The position numbers were made by a program, and so were the translations under genes. A model generated the notes under the pieces. That model searched no databases and was not told the DNA's origin. It was given only the letters and a program-made list of their open reading frames with translations. Of a stretch of DNA of 35,727 nucleotides, positions 16,623-23,894 are shown in pieces; the first letter of the stretch is position 1; each line of letters begins with the position of its first letter. The DNA comes from JAWXBM01 sp037968555 (lineage in GTDB: Bacteria; Pseudomonadota; Gammaproteobacteria; Xanthomonadales; SZUA-36), in NCBI GenBank assembly GCA_037968555.1, contig JBBKVS010000335.1:1-35727 (forward strand). The letters are read 5' to 3'.

Positions 16623-16655
16623 ATTCTTAAATGAGATTAATTCTCATTTAAGAAT
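16623..16655 (-). promoter_or_regulatory. Fur box (extended palindrome) of feoAB
   Basis: A perfect 14-base inverted repeat, ATTCTTAAATGAGA (16623-16636) with TCTCATTTAAGAAT (16642-16655), is separated by TTAAT. The inner 19 bases, AATGAGATTAATTCTCATT (16630-16648), closely match known Fur boxes of Pseudomonas and enterics. It overlaps the predicted -10 of feoA, the classic place for Fe-Fur repression of iron uptake. Confidence 0.85.
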
Positions 16656-16664
16656 CGATTGTAA
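16636..16664 (-). promoter_or_regulatory. feoA: Predicted feoA promoter
   Basis: On the - strand TTACAA (16664-16659) and ATTAAT (16641-16636) are separated by exactly 17 bases. Both hexamers are imperfect matches to the sigma-70 consensus. The -10 lies inside the Fur box, which supports the assignment. The feoA GTG lies about 40 bases downstream. Confidence 0.5.
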
Positions 16665-16732
16665 TTGAAATCGCGGGAAGAAACACAATTCAGGCTTATT
16701 AATTACGAAATTCGCGGGAGTTGTGGGGAGAT

Positions 16733-16756
16733 CGGGTTGTTAATGCCAACAACCCG
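16733..16756 (-). terminator. Hairpin after hutI
   Basis: CGGGTTGTT (16733-16741) and AACAACCCG (16748-16756) make a perfect nine-base stem with a six-base loop, just downstream of the hutI stop on the - strand. No T-run follows on the - strand, so it is either a weak terminator or an RNA 3'-end stabiliser separating hut from feo. Confidence 0.5.
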
Positions 16757-16764
16757 GTTTGATA

Positions 16765-17988
16765 TCAGGTACTTGACTGATGCCATCGACCTTTTTTAAC
16801 GACTGCGCGACAAGCGTTGTCACGAAAGTGATAAAGCCAATGATTGAGGCTGGGTGCGTCAATCAAGGCAATGTCTGCCTGGTATCCAGCCTGCAAGCTA
16901 CCGATACGGTGCTGTCGATCCAGCGCTTTTGCTGCTACATGTGTCGCTCCCATTAAAACTTCCTGGGGAGTCATGGATTGCTGCAGACAAGCCAAAGTCA
17001 TGGCCAGGGGCAGGTGGTAGCTGGGGGCTGAGCCCGGGTTGAAATCGGTTGCGATTGCAACGGCAACGCCGGCATCCAACAGGCTTCGTGCCGGAGTTTG
17101 CCGTTCGTTCAGGTATAAGGAAGCCAACGGCAGGCTGACCGCCACCACACCCGCTGCCGCCAGCGCTGCGATACCGCTGTCACTGACATACTCCAGGTGT
17201 TCTGCCGACGTGGCTTGCAGCTCTGCCGCCAGTGCCGCGGCACCCTGGTCGGAAAGCTGATCAGCATGAACTTTCAATCGCATACCATAGTTGCGCGCAG
17301 TTGTGAGAATCCGCCGTGCTTCAGCACAGCTGAATGCTCCTTCTTCAACGAAAATATCGCAGTATTCTGCCAGCTTTCCTGCAGCAACCCTGGGTATCAA
17401 CTGCTCACACAACAATTCGACGTAAGCGTCGCGTTGGTTGCTGAATTCCACCGGAACGGTATGTGCACCGAGGAAAGTGGCTACCAGCTCAACTTCGTGT
17501 TTGACCGCAGCACGTCGATACACTTCCAATTGCTTCATCTCGTTGGCCAGGTCCAGGCCATAGCCGGATTTGCATTCGACGGTGGTAACGCCCAGTTTCA
17601 GCATGCCATCCAGGCGATGCAGAGTGGAACGCAGCAGGCTACCCTGGCTGGCACCACGAGTAGCAGTAACGGTGCTTTTGATGCCACCGCCCGCCTGTGC
17701 AATTTGCTGGTAACTGGCACCAGACAACCTTAATTCAAACTCCTGTTCCCGCCAGCCACCGAAGCACAAATGAGTATGGCAATCGATCAGCCCAGGTATC
17801 ACCAGGCCTCCCTGGCAATCGATAACCTGCTCATCTGCATATTCGGTGGGTATTTCGCTGGCTGGGCCTACCCAGACAATTTCCTGTGAATGCCATACCA
17901 ACGCGGCGTTGCGAATCAGGCCGGCGTCTTTTTGTGAGGCAGTCGCCGTGCAGGAAGCTAGTTCAGCAATGTTGCGGAGTAATGGCAC
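16765..17988 (-). CDS. hutI: Imidazolonepropionase
   Basis: HutI opens the imidazolone ring of 4-imidazolone-5-propionate to give N-formimidoyl-L-glutamate, the third step of histidine breakdown, in the cytoplasm. The 407-residue protein is an amidohydrolase: metal ligands are His71 and His73 in DCHTHLCFGG, with later ligands in KVHADQLSDQG and ATDFNPGSAPS. SAEHLEYVSDSGI is also typical. It lies 27 bases downstream of hutH on the same strand. No further hut gene follows; feoA comes next after a hairpin. Confidence 0.96.
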   Translation of the reverse strand: MPLLRNIAELASCTATASQKDAGLIRNAALVWHSQEIVWVGPASEIPTEYADEQVIDCQGGLVIPGLIDCHTHLCFGGWREQEFELRLSGASYQQIAQAGGGIKSTVTATRGASQGSLLRSTLHRLDGMLKLGVTTVECKSGYGLDLANEMKQLEVYRRAAVKHEVELVATFLGAHTVPVEFSNQRDAYVELLCEQLIPRVAAGKLAEYCDIFVEEGAFSCAEARRILTTARNYGMRLKVHADQLSDQGAAALAAELQATSAEHLEYVSDSGIAALAAAGVVAVSLPLASLYLNERQTPARSLLDAGVAVAIATDFNPGSAPSYHLPLAMTLACLQQSMTPQEVLMGATHVAAKALDRQHRIGSLQAGYQADIALIDAPSLNHWLYHFRDNACRAVVKKGRWHQSST

Positions 17989-18015
17989 GATGGTTTATGG
18001 CCTTGGGTTAGGAGA

Positions 18016-19536
18016 CTAGTGCAGCGGGTCTATGACTTGTTCGACCTGCTCAATCAGGCAAGCTTCACGCAGTATCGTGGCACACAGCTCGATATCGTTT
18101 CTGACTTCATAATCCTGGTGTGCATGCGGGATTCTGGTTCGCAAGTACTGCTGTGCAGCATGCACAGCCGTGCCTGGTTTCAGAGGCAGGCGGAAATCCA
18201 ATGCCTGCGCAGAAGTCAGTAGTTCAACTGCCAACACATACTCAACATTATTCAACACCTCCAGCAGCTTCAGAGCACTGATAGACCCCATGGACACGTG
18301 GTCCTCCTGTCCCAGGCTGGTGGGTATGGAGTCTACCGATGCCGGATGACACAGGATCTTGTTTTCTGACACCAGCGCCGCTGCCGTGTATTGCGGAATC
18401 ATGAAACCGGAATTGACTCCTGTATCGTGCATCAGCAAGCGCGGCAAGCCATCATGGCCTTCGAGCAAGAGGTAGGTCCTGCGCTCCGAAATGCTGGCCA
18501 ATTCAGCCAAGGCGATGGCAGCAAAGTCCATTGCCAGCGCCAGGGGCTGGCCATGGAAGTTACCGCCGGAAAGTATGTCGCCGTTGGAGAAAACCAGCGG
18601 GTTGTCTGTAACAGAATTCAGTTCGGTCTCAATCACCGTGATCGCATAGTCCAAAGCATCGCGGCTGGCGCCATGAACCTGGGGTACGCAACGCAGGCAA
18701 TAAGGGTCTTGCACCTTGCCACAATCACGGTGTGAATCCAGGATCTCACTCCCGGCCAACAGATTGCGTACGTTTTCCGCTACCTTGATTTGCCCTGGAT
18801 GGGGCCTGATAGCGTGTATTCGTTCATCAAACGGAACAGCACTGCCCTGCAGGGCTTCCAGGCTCATGGCAGCAAGCACATCGGCCTGCTGGCGCAATTT
18901 CAATGCGCGCTCCAGAACGTAGGCGCCGTAGGCGGCCATCAGTTGAGTACCGTTAATCAACGCCAGGCCATCCTTGGCTTTGAGTGAAATTGGCTCTAAG
19001 CCGGCCTGTTGCAAGGCCTGCCGCACATCGCGTTTGCCATTGAGCTCTGCATCCCAGAGTTCGCCACGGCCTATCAGCGGCAAACACATGTGGGCCAAGG
19101 GTGCCAGGTCGCCTGAAGCACCAACACTTCCGCGGCTGGGTACCCAAGGAATCAATCCATTTTGTTCGAAGGCCAGTAACTGATCGAAAGTGCTGCGGGA
19201 TATCCCGGATTGGCCCAAGCCAAGGGCATGAATTTTCAGCTGCAGCATCAGCAGCGTAATGTCTGCGGGTACAGGCCGGCCCACGCCACAGGCATGGCTA
19301 AGCAGGATGTTCTGCTGTAAGTCGGATAATTGATCTGCACTGATGCGGGTATTTGCCAACACACCGAAGCCGGTGTTGATACCGTAATGCGCCTGTCCGT
19401 CCTGTAAGGCATGCATGACAATCTGCCGGGACTGGTCTACAGCAACATGTGATTGCCGCAACTCTGACATGCTGCTGTCCAGATCATCGTACAGGCTGGC
19501 AACACGAATGGGCACACTGGATAGTGTAAGGTTCAT
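18016..19536 (-). CDS. hutH: Histidine ammonia-lyase
   Basis: HutH removes ammonia from L-histidine to give urocanate. The 506-residue protein (Pseudomonas about 510) has the self-cyclising triad Ala140-Ser141-Gly142 in GSVGASGDLAPLAHM, which forms the MIO electrophile, and the catalytic tyrosine in HYGINTGFG (Tyr51). GGNFHGQPLALAMDFAAIAL and PTSLGQEDHVSMGS are conserved. It starts nine bases after the hutU stop, so hutU-hutH-hutI form one operon. Confidence 0.97.
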   Translation of the reverse strand: MNLTLSSVPIRVASLYDDLDSSMSELRQSHVAVDQSRQIVMHALQDGQAHYGINTGFGVLANTRISADQLSDLQQNILLSHACGVGRPVPADITLLMLQLKIHALGLGQSGISRSTFDQLLAFEQNGLIPWVPSRGSVGASGDLAPLAHMCLPLIGRGELWDAELNGKRDVRQALQQAGLEPISLKAKDGLALINGTQLMAAYGAYVLERALKLRQQADVLAAMSLEALQGSAVPFDERIHAIRPHPGQIKVAENVRNLLAGSEILDSHRDCGKVQDPYCLRCVPQVHGASRDALDYAITVIETELNSVTDNPLVFSNGDILSGGNFHGQPLALAMDFAAIALAELASISERRTYLLLEGHDGLPRLLMHDTGVNSGFMIPQYTAAALVSENKILCHPASVDSIPTSLGQEDHVSMGSISALKLLEVLNNVEYVLAVELLTSAQALDFRLPLKPGTAVHAAQQYLRTRIPHAHQDYEVRNDIELCATILREACLIEQVEQVIDPLH

Positions 19537-19545
19537 GTACAGGTT

Positions 19546-21255
19546 TTATCCGTTGATCATGGGCAGATCAACACCACGTTGATTTGCAGTGTCGATTGCG
19601 TCCTTATAGCCCGCATCGGCGTGCCGCATAACGCCAGTTCCGGGGTCTGCCGTCAATACCCGCAGCAAGCGCCGATCGGCCATTTCAGTGCCGTCTGCCA
19701 CACAGACCATACCCGCATGCTGTGAATAACCTATACCCACGCCACCACCGTGGTGTATCGATACCCAACTTGCGCCGCAGGCCGTGTTCAACATGGCGTT
19801 GAGCAGAGGCCAGTCGGCGATGGCATCCGATCCATCCAGCATGGCTTCGGTTTCGCGGTTCGGCGAGGCCACCGATCCGGCATCCAGGTGATCACGGCCT
19901 ATCACCAGAGGCGCTTCGACTTTGCCTTTCTTGACCAGCCAATTGAACTTGAGACCTGCTTCTGCTCGTTCTCCATACTCGAGCCAGCAAATACGTGCGG
20001 GTAATCCCTGAAACTGGATTTTCTCCTGTGCTTTCCGGATCCAGCGGGCCAGGGCTGTTTTTTCAGGAAACAACTCCAATATGGCCTGATCGGTCACGGC
20101 GATATCGGCAGGATTGCCACTTAGAGCCGCCCAACGAAAGGGCCCGGCGCCACGGCAGAACAAAGGCCGGATGTAGGCGGGTACAAAACCCGGAAAATCG
20201 AAAGCCTGGGCCATGGCGCGGTGATCTGCCACCTGGCCACGCAGGTTATTGCCGTAGTCAAAGCAGATCGATCCCTTGGCTTGCAGGTCGAGTATGGCTT
20301 GCACGTGCAAGACCATGGAATCCAGGACAGCGTTATCGTAGGCCTCAGGATCGGTCATTCGCAGCTCAGCAGCAGCTTCCAGTGTATGACCGGCTGGAAT
20401 GTAACCTTCGCGCAAGTCGTGGGCCGAAGTCTGGTCAGTGACAATATCGGGGACGATGCCCCGTCGCACCAACTCCGGCAGTATTTCTGCAATATTTCCC
20501 AGCAAAGCCACTGACAAACCACCTTCTGCCTGATCCAACAGGCTTAATGCTTCATCCAGGTCGGTGGCCATCAGATCGCAATAGCCGGTTTCCACACGCC
20601 GTTGAATGCGCCTGGGGTCAATTTCAATTGCCAGACACTTGCCGTCATTCATGGTAACGGCCAGGGGCTGCGCGCCACCCATGCCCCCCAGTCCGGCAGT
20701 GACCACCAGTTTGCCTTTGAGGCTACCGTTGAAATGCTGTAATGCGCATTCGGCAAAGGTTTCGTATGTGCCTTGTACGATGCCTTGTGAGCCAATGTAT
20801 ATCCACGAACCGGCCGTCATTTGGCCGTACATGGTCAGACCTTTGCGCTCAAGTTCACGGAACACATCCCAATTACTCCAGCGTGGCACCAGGTTCGAAT
20901 TGGCAATTAAAACTCTGGGAGCTTCTTCATGGCTGCGGAAAACGCCCACAGGTTTACCGCTTTGTATCAGCAGGGTTTCGTCATTTTCAAGTCGTTGCAG
21001 GGTGCTGACGATACGATCAAAACAATCCCAGTTGCGTGCCGCCTTGCCGGTTCCGCCATAAACCACCAGGTCTTCTGGTTTTTCGGCCACATCGGGATCT
21101 AGATTATTCATCAACATGCGCAAGGCGGCTTCCTGGTGCCAGCCTTTGCAGCTGAGGACTGTTCCATGACTGGCCTTGATTTGTCGCACAGCAGCGTCCA
21201 TCATTTCAATATAAGGGCTTGATTTTACGCGTCCAGGCAGGCTCGCGCAGATCAT
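19546..21255 (-). CDS. hutU: Urocanate hydratase (urocanase)
   Basis: HutU hydrates urocanate to 4-imidazolone-5-propionate using tightly bound NAD. The protein has up to 569 residues (Pseudomonas 557). It matches the family through LRMLMNNLDPDVAE, the NAD-site TAGLGGMGGAQPLAV, FQGLPARICW and HHGGGVGIGYSQHAGM. The start is unsure: ATG 21255 has no clear ribosome binding site, and ATGs at 21204/21201 would give about 552 residues, nearer the family N-terminus. It is the first gene of the hut operon, divergent from dsbB across 109 bases. Confidence 0.95.
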   Translation of the reverse strand: MICASLPGRVKSSPYIEMMDAAVRQIKASHGTVLSCKGWHQEAALRMLMNNLDPDVAEKPEDLVVYGGTGKAARNWDCFDRIVSTLQRLENDETLLIQSGKPVGVFRSHEEAPRVLIANSNLVPRWSNWDVFRELERKGLTMYGQMTAGSWIYIGSQGIVQGTYETFAECALQHFNGSLKGKLVVTAGLGGMGGAQPLAVTMNDGKCLAIEIDPRRIQRRVETGYCDLMATDLDEALSLLDQAEGGLSVALLGNIAEILPELVRRGIVPDIVTDQTSAHDLREGYIPAGHTLEAAAELRMTDPEAYDNAVLDSMVLHVQAILDLQAKGSICFDYGNNLRGQVADHRAMAQAFDFPGFVPAYIRPLFCRGAGPFRWAALSGNPADIAVTDQAILELFPEKTALARWIRKAQEKIQFQGLPARICWLEYGERAEAGLKFNWLVKKGKVEAPLVIGRDHLDAGSVASPNRETEAMLDGSDAIADWPLLNAMLNTACGASWVSIHHGGGVGIGYSQHAGMVCVADGTEMADRRLLRVLTADPGTGVMRHADAGYKDAIDTANQRGVDLPMING

Positions 21256-21364
21256 TGCTTGAGTAATCCGGGATTATAGAGGAACCCGCTACTGTTGGCC
21301 GGGTCTTTAAAACAGAGTATGTAAAGTAACAGGCCTGCATTCCGATCCTCGAAGGACTTATTTA

Positions 21365-21874
21365 ATGACAAGAATATTCCAAGCCAGAATCTGGTTTTTA
21401 CTGGTGGCGCTGAGTTGTGCTGCGCTGCTGGGCTATGCACTTTATGTTCAACACGCCCTGTTTATAGATCCGTGTCCCCTGTGCATTTTCCAACGCATTG
21501 CCTTCTTGTGGGTGGGGTGCTTTGCCTTGTTGGCAGCCTTGCATAATCCCTTAGCCACAGGTCGCTGGGTTTATACTGTATTGGTGCTGATTGGTTGTGC
21601 CGGTGGCGCTGCGATAGCAGGGCGACATGTCTGGTTACAAAACCTTCCTGCCGATCAGGTGCCAGAGTGTGGCATGGGCTTGAACTACATGTTGGACACC
21701 ATGCCTTTTGCTGATGTGCTGAATAAGGTGTTTTACGGTTCGGGGGAATGTGCCCAGATCGATTGGACATTCATGGGCCTGAGTATGCCCAGTTGGACTC
21801 TGGTCTGGTACATTGGGCTGGCGTTAAGTACCGTCGTCGTGGTGCTGATCAACCAGCGCAAATACAGTAAATAA
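21365..21874 (+). CDS. dsbB: Disulfide bond formation protein DsbB
   Basis: DsbB is an inner membrane quinone reductase that reoxidises periplasmic DsbA. The 169-residue protein (E. coli 176) has four hydrophobic segments. The first catalytic pair is Cys37-Pro-Leu-Cys40 in DPCPLCIFQR and the second pair is Cys102 (PECGMGLNYML) and Cys129 (GSGECAQIDW) in the second periplasmic loop; all four are present. The nearby Arg of QRIAF matches the quinone-site arginine. An AAGGA site precedes the start. dsbA is not in the window. The next gene follows after 22 bases. Confidence 0.95.
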   Translation: MTRIFQARIWFLLVALSCAALLGYALYVQHALFIDPCPLCIFQRIAFLWVGCFALLAALHNPLATGRWVYTVLVLIGCAGGAAIAGRHVWLQNLPADQVPECGMGLNYMLDTMPFADVLNKVFYGSGECAQIDWTFMGLSMPSWTLVWYIGLALSTVVVVLINQRKYSK

Positions 21875-21896
21875 GCAAGGATTTTGGAGTAGCAAT

Positions 21897-23279
21897 ATGA
21901 AAAGCGTAAGACCCCCGGTGCAAAAAGTATTGGAAGCAGAGAATTGGACACCGGAATCATGGCAAAACTTTTACGCCTTGCAACAGGCCAAATACCCGGA
22001 TGCAGATGAGTTGGCGCGTGTTGTGCGCCAATTAAGCCAGCTACCTCCGCTGGTTACTTCCTGGGAAATTCAAACTCTGAAGGAGCAGATTGCCGATGCC
22101 CAGGCTGGGCGCAGCTTTATGTTGCAGGGTGGTGATTGTGCGGAAAACTTTGACGAATGTACTTCGCCGCTGATCACCAACCGGCTCAAGGTTTTATTGC
22201 AAATGAGCCTGGTATTGGTTCATGGCATGCAGATGCCAGTGTTACGGGTGGGGCGTTTTGCCGGTCAGTATGCAAAACCACGTTCTTCCGATGAAGAAAC
22301 CCGCGATGGCATCACGTTACCCAGCTATCGTGGTGACCTGGTGAACTCCATTGAATTCACACCGGAAGCCAGGCGCCCGGATCCTCGACGGCTGGTACAG
22401 GCCCATTCCAGCTCCGCCTTGACCATGAATTTCGTTCGGGCGCTGGTGGATGGAGGCTTTGCAGACTTACATCATCCCGAGTATTGGGATCTGAACTGGG
22501 TACAACATTCGCCATTGGCTGAAGAATTTCACCGACTGGCCGAAAGTATTGGGAATTCCCTGAAATTCCTGGAGACCATCAGTGGTCAGGATGCCGGTAG
22601 CTTACGCCGGGTAGATTTTTTTACTTCACATGAAGCTTTGCATCTGCACTATGAGCAGTCTTTGACTCGCCAGGTACCACGCCAGTGGGGCTGGTTCAAC
22701 CTGTCCACACACTTTCCATGGATTGGTATGCGAACTGCAGCTCTGGACGGGGCACATGTTGAATATTTTCGTGGTATTCGTAACCCCCTGGGCATCAAAA
22801 TCGGCCCGGGTATGTCCCAGGAATGGCTGTCTGGCTTGCTTGAAACTTTGAATCCGGGCCGCGAAGCGGGTCGTATTGTGCTGATTCATCGCATGGGTGA
22901 GAATCGTATCGAGGAGCAACTGCCCGCCCTGATCAAAGCCGTTCAGGATACCGGAAGCCCGGTATTGTGGATTTGTGATCCCATGCATGGCAATACCGAA
23001 TCCACCGCATCTGGAATCAAAACCCGGCGTTTCCGCAAAATCATGCACGAAGTTGAATTGGCCTTTGATATCCATCGCGATTGTCATTCCAGGCTGGGTG
23101 GTGTCCACCTGGAACTTACCGGTGAAAACGTCACTGAATGCACCGGCGGCGCACGGGATTTATCAGATGAAGACCTGAAACGGGATTATAAATCCACGGT
23201 TGATCCACGCTTGAATTATGAACAGTCACTGGAGTTGGCCATGCTGATTGTGCGGAGTTCCAAGCGCAAATCCTCCTGA
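21897..23279 (+). CDS. aroG: Class II 3-deoxy-7-phosphoheptulonate (DAHP) synthase
   Basis: The enzyme joins phosphoenolpyruvate and erythrose 4-phosphate, the first step of the shikimate pathway. The 460-residue protein is plant-type (class II), not the AroF/G/H class I of E. coli; the symbol follows mycobacterial usage. Metal ligands by analogy with the M. tuberculosis enzyme are Cys81 (LQGGDCAENF), His364 (CDPMHGNT), Glu406 (GGVHLELTGEN) and Asp436 (VDPRLN). The PEP/E4P region has RVGRFAGQYAKPRSS. The N-terminal helical extension seen in mycobacteria, which binds aromatic amino acids, is short. A GGAG site precedes ATG 21897. Confidence 0.94.
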   Translation: MKSVRPPVQKVLEAENWTPESWQNFYALQQAKYPDADELARVVRQLSQLPPLVTSWEIQTLKEQIADAQAGRSFMLQGGDCAENFDECTSPLITNRLKVLLQMSLVLVHGMQMPVLRVGRFAGQYAKPRSSDEETRDGITLPSYRGDLVNSIEFTPEARRPDPRRLVQAHSSSALTMNFVRALVDGGFADLHHPEYWDLNWVQHSPLAEEFHRLAESIGNSLKFLETISGQDAGSLRRVDFFTSHEALHLHYEQSLTRQVPRQWGWFNLSTHFPWIGMRTAALDGAHVEYFRGIRNPLGIKIGPGMSQEWLSGLLETLNPGREAGRIVLIHRMGENRIEEQLPALIKAVQDTGSPVLWICDPMHGNTESTASGIKTRRFRKIMHEVELAFDIHRDCHSRLGGVHLELTGENVTECTGGARDLSDEDLKRDYKSTVDPRLNYEQSLELAMLIVRSSKRKSS

Positions 23280-23326
23280 GGTTCAGGGTCGTGTAATCTT
23301 GGCTTTCATAAGTCATTGTGGCTTTG

Positions 23327-23355
23327 TATAATCATCTATGAAAATTTTCGTAGAT
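23327..23355 (+). promoter_or_regulatory. Predicted -10 and operator-like palindrome of the Sel1-M61 pair
   Basis: A perfect TATAAT at 23327-23332 has no good -35 (the best at 17-base spacing is TTTCAT). Directly after it, ATCTATGAAAA (23334-23344) and TTTTCGTAGAT (23345-23355) form a 22-base palindrome with one mismatched pair. A palindrome at the expected transcription start suggests a repressor operator, but no regulator gene is adjacent. Confidence 0.45.
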
Positions 23356-23387
23356 AAAAGGCAAGCAAACGGAATTTATTGGTGACG

Positions 23388-23894
23388 ATGCTAAAGTATC
23401 GGCTTCTGGCTTTGTTGGTGTGGCTAATGCCTGTTTCTGCCTGGGCTGCAGAGCCCGTTACCAAGTCTTTTTCTCATACGGTATATTTGCAGCCCTATAG
23501 CAAGCTACGCCAGGCTGCAGAACAGGGTGATGCTCAAGCCCAATATGATCTGGCGTACCTTTATTACAAGTCCGGCAGCGATCCCGAAATCACCGGTGTA
23601 GCCCATAACGAGCGTCTGGCTGCCCGTTGGTACCGCGAAGCCGCCATGCAGGGTCATCCCAGCGCTCAATACAATATGGCTGTACTGCATTTGCAAGGCC
23701 ATGGAGTAGAGCGTGACGCAATAGTGGCTTATGCCTGGTTGCTGCTGGCAGCAGCCAAGGGTCATGAAAGCAGCAATGAATTGATAGCTGAGTTGGACGG
23801 TGTGTTAAACGCCCGCCAGATTGAAGAAGCTCACGTTCGCAGTGCTGCATTGCAGGTATCCAAAATACGTCGCGCATACGCTCAGGATGATTAA
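23388..23894 (+). CDS. Exported Sel1-repeat protein
   Basis: I start at ATG 23388 (168 residues); GTG 23382 is in frame. A signal peptide is clear: a basic N-end, a hydrophobic stretch LLALLVWLMPVSAWA and probable cleavage before AEPV. The mature part has helical TPR-like Sel1 repeats: KLRQAAEQGDAQAQYDLAYL, then AARWYREAAMQGHPSAQYNM, then YAWLLLAAAKGHESSNELIA. Sel1 proteins are usually scaffolds for protein contacts, in the periplasm here. The stop overlaps the next gene's ATG by one base (TAATG). I recognise no specific orthologue and infer no reaction. Confidence 0.88.
   Translation: MLKYRLLALLVWLMPVSAWAAEPVTKSFSHTVYLQPYSKLRQAAEQGDAQAQYDLAYLYYKSGSDPEITGVAHNERLAARWYREAAMQGHPSAQYNMAVLHLQGHGVERDAIVAYAWLLLAAAKGHESSNELIAELDGVLNARQIEEAHVRSAALQVSKIRRAYAQDD

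Noticed and set aside
21284..21304. ACCCG/CGGGT pairing between hutU and dsbB as a riboswitch or terminator
   Set aside because: The stem is five bases with an 11-base loop and no conserved features, so it is probably chance. A weak TTGGCC-N17-TATGTA promoter for dsbB was also seen but is too poor to list.
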